DNA of 8,698 nucleotides from Candidatus Nitrosopolaris rasttigaisensis (lineage in GTDB: Archaea; Thermoproteota; Nitrososphaeria; Nitrososphaerales; Nitrososphaeraceae): positions 1 to 8,698 of the forward strand of contig CAKOFP010000344.1 in NCBI GenBank assembly GCA_933226995.1. Direction: 5' to 3'. Made by a program: the position numbers and the translations under genes. Position 1 is the stretch's first letter. The number at the start of each line of letters is the position of its first letter. Of this stretch, positions 1-5,861 are shown piece after piece. The notes under the pieces were generated by a model that saw only the letters and a list, made by a program, of their open reading frames with translations, searched no databases and had not been told where the DNA came from.

Positions 1-89
1 AAATTAGGTATCTTTCATATTTAATTTGAATCATAGGTAATATGAAAAGCCTTACTAATTATCAGTAACGTTAATACGTCAAAGACAGT

Positions 90-515
90 ATGTTAATAAT
101 AGATATGCATGAGTACCTGCGGGATACACTCGTATACAGGTATAGAGAATGTAAATCTTGTACGAATAGAACTGAATTTACATGCATAAAGTGTGGCTTT
201 TGCTGGAGCTGTCATTGGAAAATGGAACAGGCGGAAAAATTTGAATTATATGATAAACCACTCATCACAGACACATCTGTCCCTTCATTTAAGAATTATT
301 CACAATCAATTGTGGCTGAAGAGAAAAGACTACAGAAACAGCAAGAGTCGCTGGAGAAACTAAGTCCTCCAACAACGAAGGTAATTGACGTTTTTGGTGA
401 AGAGGCAGAACCAATTTGTGACTACCTTAGATGTCATCACAAGCTTTCAGTACACGGCCTTGGAACTCGTGTATGTCAATGTAGGCATCCCCGGAACATC
501 GCGATCGGAGCATAG
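90..515 (+). CDS. Cysteine/histidine-rich putative metal-binding protein, 141 aa
   Basis: I do not recognise a named family. Two probable metal-binding clusters are visible. The N-terminal one (residues 21-42) has Cys21, Cys24, Cys32, Cys35, Cys38, Cys41 and His42. The C-terminal one (110-133) has Cys110, Cys115, His116, His117, His122, Cys129, Cys131 and His133. Between them lies a charged, probably helical linker (about 73-92, rich in Glu, Lys and Gln). There is no signal peptide or membrane segment, so the protein is probably cytoplasmic. The spacing would suit two zinc sites, and a role in nucleic-acid binding or protein contacts is possible but unproven. The ATG at 90 is used; a second in-frame ATG at 105 would remove five residues and no Cys. 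A weak TATA-like stretch lies at about 18-29, too far upstream to settle the start. It stands alone, 134 bases before the next plus-strand gene. Confidence 0.7.
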   Translation: MLIIDMHEYLRDTLVYRYRECKSCTNRTEFTCIKCGFCWSCHWKMEQAEKFELYDKPLITDTSVPSFKNYSQSIVAEEKRLQKQQESLEKLSPPTTKVIDVFGEEAEPICDYLRCHHKLSVHGLGTRVCQCRHPRNIAIGA

Positions 516-637
516 AAAATACATACTACTACAAAAGAAAGTCTAGCTATTCTCTTTTCACAGGCATATAGTGTGGTATATTAGCGATTGTCGCAGGATG
601 TGATATTTTATATTCCTAACTTGATGCAAGCAACTTT

Positions 638-642
638 GAGGT
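638..642 (+). promoter_or_regulatory. Ribosome binding site (GAGGT) of the TFB-like fragment
   Basis: GAGGT lies seven bases before the ATG at 650, good spacing for pairing with the 16S rRNA 3' end. It fixes the start of the zinc-ribbon ORF. An AT-rich TATA-like stretch (GATATTTTATATTC, about 602-615) lies at a suitable distance further upstream for an archaeal promoter. Expression signals therefore look intact although the coding region is short. Confidence 0.5.
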
Positions 643-649
643 CTGTTAT

Positions 650-898
650 ATGTGCGATAGTCATGGTATAGTTTTCGACACTCAAACTAGCGAGACAGTG
701 TGTAGTTCTTGTGGCATCGTTCTACATAATAGTAAGGAGTCATTCGACCCTGAATGGAGAAAATACGCAGAAGACGCCCAAGCCTTAGTAGAAGATCCAT
801 GGGCAAAAGCAGATGAGTTAGCAAGCAGCATTGGTTTGGGCTCAAAGACTCATTTCTTCTCGACCACTATTTTTGGAATATTGTCTTTTTCAACCTAG
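650..898 (+). CDS. TFB-like zinc-ribbon protein, truncated before the cyclin repeats
   Basis: Residues 2-25 match the N-terminal zinc ribbon of archaeal transcription factor B: Cys2-x2-His5, then Cys18-x2-Cys21 followed by GIVL. A TFB-like linker follows (SFDPEWRKYAED, 31-42). Full TFB is about 300 aa and carries two cyclin-fold repeats that bind TATA-bound TBP and the BRE; none is present here. From about residue 65 the sequence becomes hydrophobic and unrelated, and it stops at 82. TFB recruits RNA polymerase through the ribbon, so a ribbon-only protein could be inert or interfere with initiation. It may be a truncated duplicate, since thaumarchaea often carry several tfb genes, or a short ribbon protein. 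The start and ribosome site look good. Its stop overlaps the 3' end of the decayed minus-strand gene by three bases. Confidence 0.6.
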   Translation: MCDSHGIVFDTQTSETVCSSCGIVLHNSKESFDPEWRKYAEDAQALVEDPWAKADELASSIGLGSKTHFFSTTIFGILSFST

Positions 899-1440
899 CC
901 AGTTTCCTTATTTACAGCCGTGTGGTGAACAAATGCAACAATCATTTGTTGCATTTGTTCTTTTTGTATTTTTTCATATTTGATATCATGTATTAGTACT
1001 CCTTTTTGTCTAGCAAACATATTTATTTTGTCTTCTAGTTTTAAGTCTTCTTTTTCGTTTTTAGTTGCAGTTTGGTTTGGTTTACGTATTCATGAAATAT
1101 TTTTACTATCATTTCTCAACATTTTCATGAATTTATTGAGATATGTCCAATTATACCTTTGCATACTTAAAACTAATTTTACTATTTCCATTATACAAGT
1201 CATGTAACAGAATGATGAAAGATTATCTACGACATTTGGATCGATATTGTGGAATTAGGATATTTTTGCTAGAGGAAGAGTATATGTATTTGCAGTTTTA
1301 TTGAATACAGCCGTATATCAATTTCCATATTCTGCTGCAGCGATGATGGCTTTAATTGATCCGATAAAAACTGCCAAATTTATACAGGTAAAAGCAAGCA
1401 TAGAAAAAGTACTCTTTGTGCCGGCCGTGAAATCCCGAGT
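895..1440 (-). pseudogene. Decayed gene, one frame with three internal stops
   Basis: Read on the minus strand, a single frame runs from 1440 to a TAG at 895-897. It is broken only by TGA (1318-1320), TAA (1255-1257) and TGA (1090-1092), with no frame change. The longest clean parts read like real protein: one contains IKAIIAAAEYGN, another LSMQRYNWTYLNKF, another KLEDKINMFARQKG. A candidate start is the ATG at 1401, giving about 168 codons. In AT-rich DNA a non-coding frame of this length would be expected to hold roughly three times as many stops, so three nonsense changes in an old gene is the simplest reading. I do not recognise the family. It looks soluble, mixed helical, with a charged C-terminal third. 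The product as written would be short and probably non-functional. Confidence 0.5.
927..961 (+). terminator. Perfect 15-bp inverted repeat with 4-base loop and following T-rich run
   Basis: The arms 927-941 (GAACAAATGCAACAA) and 946-960 are exact reverse complements separated by TCAT. They are followed by TTTTTGTATTTTTT (961-974). On the plus strand this has the form of a hairpin plus U-tract terminator, 28 bases after the TFB-like stop. Archaea terminate mainly at T-tracts, so the run alone could suffice. The repeat also lies inside the decayed minus-strand frame, where it reads as codons, so it may instead be a chance or inserted palindrome. Confidence 0.45.
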
Positions 1441-1661
1441 TCAGTTACCTCAATCCAAAAAATGCGCTTCGGGGTCTTAATTAACAACTTCGCTTTGATG
1501 TATGCTCGAATCTTCCTTCTCCACTGAATGTTATGATTGCTAATTTCTTCAATTTTGAACTTTTCACTAGAACCTATCGAGTATAGTACATACTTTATTC
1601 GATATTTTCCTAGCTAATACTTATTTACAAGTCTTAAGTATGTTTAGGAAGTTATTGCTAG
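1441..1661. other. Intergenic stretch, no gene seen
   Basis: All frames are broken by frequent stops and I find no RNA gene or repeat. AT-rich stretches near 1590-1612 could act as a promoter for the Cys-rich fragment that follows, but nothing marks one clearly. Confidence 0.4.
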
Positions 1662-1709
1662 ATCTTACAAAGCTACACCCAATGCTTTCATCAGTGTAAG
1701 CGTTGTGGA

Positions 1710-1904
1710 ATGCTCTATGAATGTGAAAGAAGTAGGTGCGGAATGCCATTCCAATATGATGGTTGCTCGTTATGTTCTGAAGAGGTATTTTTGATTGGAA
1801 ATTGTTATTTGCATAGCTTCCCTCCGGTGCCAAAAGAGATAGGATCGAATCGGAGGTTTATGGCGAATTTTTATCAACAGAATTATCCAGAGTATGAAGC
1901 ATAA
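1710..1904 (+). CDS. Cys-rich small protein, probably missing its N-terminus
   Basis: From the ATG at 1710 this gives 64 residues with Cys5, Cys10, Cys19, Cys22 and Cys32 (motif GCSLC at 18-22), then a Pro-rich patch (SFPPVPKEIG) and an aromatic tail. The frame is open upstream to 1662 and there encodes another CxxC (CKRC, codons at 1695-1706) directly before the ATG. That CxxC probably belongs to the same metal site, but the open upstream part has no ATG, GTG or TTG and is closed by a TAG at 1659-1661. So either the gene has lost its true start and is a remnant, or translation begins at an unusual codon. I do not recognise the family; it resembles small zinc-binding proteins common in this kind of genome. 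A 70-residue frame on the other strand is an antisense shadow. Confidence 0.4.
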   Translation: MLYECERSRCGMPFQYDGCSLCSEEVFLIGNCYLHSFPPVPKEIGSNRRFMANFYQQNYPEYEA

Positions 1905-1942
1905 CAATATTTTATCATAAGTAAAACCTCGAAGAAACCAAA

Positions 1943-2071
1943 ATGCAAAGGTCTTCAAGCAAAGAGGATAACATTAATCCAGATCTCTTTCTATGTGAGT
2001 ACCACTTTAATAAAAATAGAAATGACATTCCAGGATTGAAAACCAAACGACGCTTATCACTTGTATGGTAA
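1943..2071 (+). CDS. Doubtful 42-aa ORF
   Basis: ATG at 1943 to TAA at 2069-2071. The product is hydrophilic and basic at its C-terminus, with one Cys and one His in a CEYH motif (18-21). There is no recognisable family and no clear ribosome site. It lies 38 bases after the Cys-rich fragment, in the same direction. It could be a small protein, a gene remnant or chance. Confidence 0.18.
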   Translation: MQRSSSKEDNINPDLFLCEYHFNKNRNDIPGLKTKRRLSLVW

Positions 2072-2116
2072 TAACAAAAGAAAGACGGTCATAAAAACGA
2101 TTGAAAAAAATTAATC

Positions 2117-2233
2117 ATGAATATGTCATGGGTATTAATGCGGGGTAATAACCACATGACTTTACTGGATATCAAGAAAATGCAGCCCTGGATAGCCCTA
2201 TATAAGAAGCATTTGGGAAAGTGTGCTTGTTAA
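2117..2233 (+). CDS. Doubtful 38-aa ORF ending in CAC
   Basis: ATG at 2117 to TAA at 2231-2233. The product is rich in Met, Lys and Trp and ends HLGKCAC. No family is recognised and no ribosome site stands out. Its length is within what chance gives, although the amino-acid mix is protein-like. Confidence 0.15.
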   Translation: MNMSWVLMRGNNHMTLLDIKKMQPWIALYKKHLGKCAC

Positions 2234-2374
2234 AAACAGAAATAACACCTTCCTTAAATGTATTCAATATCATCATCACTATCCTCGAATTGGCTTAGGC
2301 ACAATAACGTTATTTTTGGTCACCAATCTCTATCTAACACCAAACCATTTTTGATGAAAGTCAATGAACATTGG

Positions 2375-3094
2375 TCATCTTGTATTCCAATGATTTATTG
2401 GTGGAGTCAATGGCGGTGATATTGATGCATTGTTAGTAGGAATATTGACAGAGTTCGAACCTCTGTTCGGGTTATTCGAAGGCACAGTTACAGCTGTGGA
2501 TGGTGACTTCATAATCTTAGTCGGCGGTGGAGCAACGAAGGTGGAACCTGGCTTATCGAGGATATTTACGAAGGCGGTGCCCATCTGTCCCAAGTTATCT
2601 GTAACATTTAGTTGAAATCGCAGGAGTGTATCTGCAGTAACGTTAGGAGCAATGAACTCCCATACCGGTGTGTTGACTCCGCTTAAAGTACTCGGAGCGC
2701 TTGTCGGAATCTGCATCCAGGAATATGATAGAATTATTCCGTTAGGCGCTCTGCTGTTTGACCCATTGAGAATTACGGTCGACCCCGCAGTAACAACTTG
2801 ATCGGGCCCAGCGTTAGCAATGGGTGGAAGTTGTGAAGATTGATGGTTATTGTTAAAGCTCGAGGTTGTGGATAGTGCTGATGAGGGGTTCTTTAAAGAA
2901 GACGATGGTGACGCAAAGACGAACGGCGTAGAGCCGTTGCTGTGTAGTTCCTGCCTTATTGTGGTATTGTTGACTGCTGCCAACGTAATTTTAAAACCTA
3001 AAGTTTTTGTTAACTGAGCATGAACTGGATTGCTATAGGTCGTAAACAAAAGGATCATAGAAAATGAGAGCAACATTAATAATTCAAGCTTCAA
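2375..3094 (-). CDS. Secreted PKD-domain protein with low-complexity flanks
   Basis: Residues 1-26 form a signal peptide (hydrophobic core about 5-18, likely cleavage after VHA at 26). Residues 28-89 are Ser/Asn/Thr-rich. Residues 90-180 form one PKD-like beta-sandwich: it opens with ANAGPDQVV (93-101), carries SYSWMQ (123-128) and closes with FQLNVTDNLG (160-169). The tail (181-239) is Pro/Asn/Ser-rich without a membrane anchor, so the protein is probably released or held at the surface non-covalently. PKD domains in archaeal surface proteins usually serve adhesion or protein contacts. Several N-glycosylation sequons are present (Asn42, 43, 53, 110, 151, 163, 222). The start at 3094 is TTG; an ATG at 3076 would give 233 aa and still keep a signal peptide. 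No enzymatic domain is visible. It is a lone gene between plus-strand neighbours. Confidence 0.8.
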   Translation of the reverse strand: MKLELLMLLSFSMILLFTTYSNPVHAQLTKTLGFKITLAAVNNTTIRQELHSNGSTPFVFASPSSSLKNPSSALSTTSSFNNNHQSSQLPPIANAGPDQVVTAGSTVILNGSNSRAPNGIILSYSWMQIPTSAPSTLSGVNTPVWEFIAPNVTADTLLRFQLNVTDNLGQMGTAFVNILDKPGSTFVAPPPTKIMKSPSTAVTVPSNNPNRGSNSVNIPTNNASISPPLTPPINHWNTR

Positions 3095-3120
3095 TTATGA
3101 CAGGCATTGGAGATTTGACT

Positions 3121-3130
3121 ATAAAATATA
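3121..3130 (-). promoter_or_regulatory. Probable TATA box of the PKD gene
   Basis: TATATTTTAT on the minus strand, centred about 31 bases before the TTG at 3094 and about 50 before the ATG at 3076. This fits a very short leader before the TTG, or a leader of about 20 bases before the ATG. No ribosome site is seen near either start. Confidence 0.4.
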
Positions 3131-3392
3131 TGTGTTTGAATGATTTTGGTCTGGTGTAAATTATCTGCACGTCGACTAGTTAAAACATAATTTTGTATTC
3201 AAATATTTTTCGAAGACTTGAGACCAAAGTCGTAAGAGAAAAAAAGCGTTTTCCGACTTTTAATCAAAAACAAGAAACTATTAGAATTGGTTAGAACGTG
3301 GACTCGACTCATACCAACCAATAGAACGGCTGATGTACTACAACAGCCTAGTAGTACTATTTTGACTAATCAAATTGCAGTATATTCCGGGA

Positions 3393-3402
3393 TTTTATAT
3401 TC
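3393..3402 (+). promoter_or_regulatory. Probable TATA box of the 87-aa zinc-ribbon gene
   Basis: TTTTATATTC, centred about 27 bases before the ATG at 3425, which predicts a nearly leaderless transcript. This supports the ATG over the upstream in-frame TTG at 3287, since that TTG would lie upstream of the promoter. Confidence 0.4.
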
Positions 3403-3424
3403 TAGCATATTTCTACAGAGGAAA

Positions 3425-3688
3425 ATGGACACAATAAACATTAAGGTAGATTTAAAAAAGCCATATTCTGAACGGCGAGATATTGCTTCTAACGAGAGGA
3501 ATTTCTTAATATGTAGCTCATGTTTCTGGTGCGCATCATACCCTAATAATATGCATAGTTTTGTTGACGTATGTCCTTCGTGCAAGGATGAGAAAGTAGA
3601 GTCGATGCCAATATCTTTTGATGAAACATACAAATTCGATTATGATGCAGGGCGTGGAGTTATACTGGAGTTTGGAAGAATTAGATGA
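3425..3688 (+). CDS. Small zinc-ribbon protein, 87 aa
   Basis: Two CxxC pairs, Cys30-x2-Cys33 and Cys50-x2-Cys53, fit a four-Cys zinc ribbon; Cys36 (in CFWCAS) is extra. The C-terminal part, with YKFDYDAGRGVILEF (69-83), looks like a conserved beta-rich tail. The type, a short protein with CSSCFWCAS followed by CPSC, resembles hypothetical proteins I associate with Nitrososphaeraceae; no function is known to me. The frame is open back to a TTG at 3287, but the added residues lack domain character, and the ATG at 3425 has an AGAGG just before it (3417-3421) and a TATA box about 27 bases upstream. It converges on the nucleotide-sugar dehydrogenase gene with a hairpin between them. Zinc binding and a regulatory or protein-contact role are inference. 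Confidence 0.65.
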   Translation: MDTINIKVDLKKPYSERRDIASNERNFLICSSCFWCASYPNNMHSFVDVCPSCKDEKVESMPISFDETYKFDYDAGRGVILEFGRIR

Positions 3689-3780
3689 TATTTGATACTA
3701 ATCTCACTCTAACATCTGGGGAAGCGTTTAATATTATATTGATCTTTCGTTTCTAATAGGTTGAATTGACGGGTTCGAAT

Positions 3781-3801
3781 AAAGCACATTTGCGTGCTTT
3801 T
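3781..3801. terminator. Hairpin between convergent genes
   Basis: AAAGCAC (3781-3787) pairs with GTGCTTT (3794-3800) across a six-base loop, followed by T and then AACTAAC. It sits exactly at the 3' end of the minus-strand dehydrogenase (stop 3800-3802) and about 93 bases after the plus-strand zinc-ribbon gene. The arms end in A/T runs on both sides, so it could end transcripts from either direction. Confidence 0.45.
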
Positions 3802-4915
3802 AACTAACACGTTCAATAGTTGCAGACTTTATCTGTTTTTCCAGTTTGGCTCTAAATCCTTTGTAATCTTCATCTACGTCCATAGCTGCCGTTAATATTT
3901 TGTTATTGCTTCGATTTGAGGATTGCAGAAACATCTTTGTATCTTTTGGCAGGCAGTGTCCTCCTATTCCCTCTCTTGGTTCTAAAATGTTGACATTCCA
4001 TTTGGAATTTAGAGCATCTCGTAATTCTGAAAAGTTTATGTTATTTGCTTGACAGTATAGATAGAGATCTTCAGCAAATGCTATTTGCAAATACCTGTGG
4101 GCGTTTTCAACTATTTTTGTTGTTTCAGCAATTTCTACTTCTGATACTGGATGCATAGGAATACCCAAACTCTTCTGTTTGTTCTTGTTCTCATTGCCGT
4201 TGTTGTCATCGTAATTATTATTGTTACCATCAATGCTATTAGAAGTGATAGGATTGGTGATGGCAGTACTAGTATTAGTAATATCATTATTTCTAACATC
4301 ATAAAATTGCATACCTGTCTTGAGACAACAATTACATACTCCTCCTATTACACGCAATTGATTTACACCATGCACCTTTTCTTCTAAAGCATACCATCTA
4401 TGTGGAGCATGAACTACATGTAATCTATGGCTTAACATTTCAAATACTTTCTTCGATGTCCCCTTGGGAATGGTACTTTCTATTGATACAAGTGCTCCGT
4501 CTTTTGCCTCTCGTGAAATCTTTTCAACAATTGACAGCAGCCCGTCTATTTGCGGGGAAAACATATCATCGGGCTTATGAGTAGATAAACATAAAATGTA
4601 AACATCAAATTCGCCAAAGTTAGTAGCTTTCTTTACTGCTGCCGTCTTCTCTGCACGCTCTATGGCTTGATGACTTATATCATAGCCATAAGTATCAAAT
4701 CCTTTTTCGGTAACATATCTTGCCACAGGTAAACCTAACTGTCCTAGTCCAATTATCAAGACTTTGTTGAATTGAGTGTTGGTATTGTATTTGTATTTGG
4801 TACATAGCTCGTCATCAGTTGAATTGACAATACTATCCGAAAATGTCGCTCGCGGAGACAGAATGTTTGAGCATATTCGCTCTTGATTGCTGCCATTTGT
4901 TGAGGATAATTTCAT
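3800..4915 (-). CDS. UDP-glucose/UDP-ManNAc dehydrogenase-family protein, short form
   Basis: This is a nucleotide-sugar dehydrogenase relative, the family that oxidises a UDP-hexose C6 alcohol to the uronate with two NAD+. Residues 50-205 form the NAD-binding Rossmann domain: GLGQLG (56-61) and ESTIPKGT (146-153). Residues 249-330 form the central helical domain: AETTK (263-267), Asn271, Arg274 and the catalytic-Cys motif GGHCLPKD (318-325, Cys321). Residues 208-248 are an Asn-rich low-complexity insert between them. After Cys321 only 50 residues follow, so the C-terminal UDP-binding domain of the usual 420-450 aa enzyme is missing or reduced. HAPHRW (169-174) stands where typical members have a SPER-like motif. 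The first 49 residues are a polar extension; no later Met could start before the Rossmann fold. The exact substrate is unknown; surface-glycan or exopolysaccharide synthesis is likely. It diverges from the TetR gene. Confidence 0.8.
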   Translation of the reverse strand: MKLSSTNGSNQERICSNILSPRATFSDSIVNSTDDELCTKYKYNTNTQFNKVLIIGLGQLGLPVARYVTEKGFDTYGYDISHQAIERAEKTAAVKKATNFGEFDVYILCLSTHKPDDMFSPQIDGLLSIVEKISREAKDGALVSIESTIPKGTSKKVFEMLSHRLHVVHAPHRWYALEEKVHGVNQLRVIGGVCNCCLKTGMQFYDVRNNDITNTSTAITNPITSNSIDGNNNNYDDNNGNENKNKQKSLGIPMHPVSEVEIAETTKIVENAHRYLQIAFAEDLYLYCQANNINFSELRDALNSKWNVNILEPREGIGGHCLPKDTKMFLQSSNRSNNKILTAAMDVDEDYKGFRAKLEKQIKSATIERVS

Positions 4916-4938
4916 GCTTGAAAGGAAATATACTTGGT

Positions 4939-4948
4939 AATTAATAAA
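4939..4948. promoter_or_regulatory. AT box that may act as TATA element in both directions
   Basis: AATTAATAAA (plus) or TTTATTAATT (minus) lies in the divergent gap. On the minus strand its centre is about 28 bases before the dehydrogenase ATG (4915), ideal for a near-leaderless transcript. On the plus strand it would start RNA near 4970, leaving a leader of about 150 bases before the preferred TetR start. A second TATA-like site (AAAATATTTC, 5061-5070) would give the TetR gene a leader of about 30 bases. Confidence 0.35.
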
Positions 4949-4950
4949 GT

Positions 4951-4968
4951 TAACTGACTGGTCAGTTA
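4951..4968. promoter_or_regulatory. TetR-type palindromic operator
   Basis: TAACTGAC-TG-GTCAGTTA is a perfect inverted repeat with 8-bp arms and a 2-base centre. The core TGAC-TG-GTCA is of the form bound by many TetR-family dimers. It lies next to the AT box, between the divergent dehydrogenase and TetR genes, where a bound repressor could block either promoter. Binding by the adjacent TetR protein is inference from position and symmetry. Confidence 0.65.
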
Positions 4969-5100
4969 TGTTTATTAATAAGTGTTGCCCATATTATTCG
5001 AGAAAGATTGGGGATAATTGGTGCAACTATATCGATAATGAAAATAGAAATACCACAGGCAAAATATTTCAAGTATCTCTAAAGGTAAGACAAACCAAGA

Positions 5101-5106
5101 AGGAGG
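5101..5106 (+). promoter_or_regulatory. Ribosome binding site favouring the internal TetR start
   Basis: AGGAGG, part of a longer purine run, lies 14 bases before the ATG at 5121. The spacing is a little long, but no comparable motif precedes the upstream in-frame ATG at 4968. Confidence 0.4.
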
Positions 5107-5120
5107 AAAAAACAATAGAA

Positions 5121-5720
5121 ATGTGTCCGAAGGTTACTACAGAATACAAAACAGAAATCAAAGAAAGAATAATTCAGTCAGCGATTGAATGTTTTTCCAA
5201 ATATGGATTGGATAGGACTAGGATGGAAGACATAGCTCAGACAGCAGACCTCAGCAAGGGTACGTTGTATCTTTATTTCAAAAGTAAAGAAGACTTGTTT
5301 TATGTTATTTGCGAAAATAATCTGAAAGTACTAAAAGAGCAATTATCTCAGATATTCGCTACAACAAAAGAAGATCTAGTATCTAATGCAGAACAGTTCA
5401 ATGAAAACTTTCATAAAGTAGAAAAAAGAGAAAATGAAAAGGTATTTTGTGAAATAATAGCTGAATCCGCCCGAAATCCTAATCTACAAAAGGTATTGTA
5501 CGCACAAAGAATAAAAACAATCAATGTTGTCAAAGAATATCTAGATCGTCAGATGGAAAAGGGATTCTTTAGAAAGGATACAGACACAGAAGCTATAGCG
5601 TCAGGATTTGTAGCTCTATACGATGGATTAATAGCAAGTGAATTTTTAGGTGTAAGTGAGAATCATAGTAAAAAGTCATGGAGAAAAACAGTTAGAGCTA
5701 TAATCGCAGGTATAGGTTAA
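5121..5720 (+). CDS. TetR/AcrR-family transcriptional regulator, 199 aa
   Basis: The N-terminal helix-turn-helix is clear: ERIIQSAIECFSKYGLDRT (15-33), then MEDIAQTADLSKGTLYLYF (35-53) with the recognition helix about 45-51, and the family hallmark YLYFKSKEDLF (50-60). Residues 61-199 are the all-helical ligand-binding and dimerisation domain, too variable to name a ligand. The ATG at 5121 gives the usual family length and has an AGGAGG upstream. The frame is open to an ATG at 4968, but that would add 51 polar residues of no domain character, and its ATG overlaps the palindrome. The protein probably binds the operator at 4951-4968, so it is likely to control its own gene, the divergent nucleotide-sugar dehydrogenase, or both. 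The ligand is unknown. Repression rather than activation is assumed from the family. Confidence 0.85.
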   Translation: MCPKVTTEYKTEIKERIIQSAIECFSKYGLDRTRMEDIAQTADLSKGTLYLYFKSKEDLFYVICENNLKVLKEQLSQIFATTKEDLVSNAEQFNENFHKVEKRENEKVFCEIIAESARNPNLQKVLYAQRIKTINVVKEYLDRQMEKGFFRKDTDTEAIASGFVALYDGLIASEFLGVSENHSKKSWRKTVRAIIAGIG

Positions 5721-5745
5721 CTTCAGTAGATAAATACTGGAAGTT
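5719..5745 (+). terminator. Imperfect hairpin after the TetR gene
   Basis: AACTTCAGTA (5719-5728) pairs with TACTGGAAGTT (5735-5745) with one bulged G and a six-base loop, followed by GTTTC. It starts at the TetR stop codon. The T-tract is short, so this is a modest candidate. Confidence 0.35.
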
Positions 5746-5817
5746 GTTTCTGCTATCATAGATTCCGTCAGAGAACTTATTCACTTTGCAATTGAATGCA
5801 AATAATGCCATATAGGT

Positions 5818-5827
5818 GATATATAGC
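5818..5827 (+). promoter_or_regulatory. Probable TATA box of the UPF0147 gene
   Basis: GATATATAGC-like stretch, centred about 40 bases before the ATG at 5862, which predicts a leader of roughly 13 bases. No ribosome site is evident. Confidence 0.3.
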
Positions 5828-5861
5828 AAGTAATACATCAGACAAGTAAGGTATAGTTACA

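Larger units (their letters stand above)
1905..2374. other. 470-base region without a convincing gene
   Basis: The only coding candidates are two very short plus-strand ORFs, listed separately. I see no tRNA, no clear direct repeats and no strong hairpin. Small inverted repeats (TTGGT-C-ACCAA near 2317-2327, and CATTGG/CCAATG at 2369-2374 and 2387-2392) are too weak to name. The second overlaps the 3' end of the minus-strand PKD gene and might help end its transcript. Confidence 0.35.

Noticed and set aside
980..1207. 75-residue hydrophobic plus-strand ORF
   Set aside because: It is antisense to the coding-like decayed minus-strand frame; T-rich bases give false Phe/Leu/Ser content, and no start signals are seen.
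895..1440. Selenocysteine or pyrrolysine readthrough of the internal stops
   Set aside because: Two different stop types occur (TGA twice, TAA once), and no recoding element or known recoded family is recognised; decay is simpler.
1757..1785. ATGATGG...CTGA resembling C/D-box RNA motifs
   Set aside because: The boxes lie too close together within the Cys-rich reading frame, with no D'/C' pair or terminal stem.
3287..3424. TTG-initiated extension of the 87-aa zinc-ribbon protein
   Set aside because: The added residues lack domain character and the likely TATA box lies inside this stretch, about 27 bases before the ATG at 3425.
3765..3785. GGGTTCGAAT resembling a tRNA T-loop
   Set aside because: The flanking bases do not form a T-stem and no anticodon or acceptor arms are found upstream.
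4151..4387. Hydrophobic plus-strand ORF that looks like a membrane peptide
   Set aside because: It is antisense to the Asn-rich insert of the dehydrogenase; AAT/AAC codons read backwards as ATT/GTT, giving false Ile/Val runs.
4968..5120. 51-residue N-terminal extension of the TetR protein from the ATG at 4968
   Set aside because: It exceeds the usual family length, has no domain character, lacks a ribosome site, and its ATG overlaps the operator palindrome. The ATG at 5121 follows an AGGAGG.
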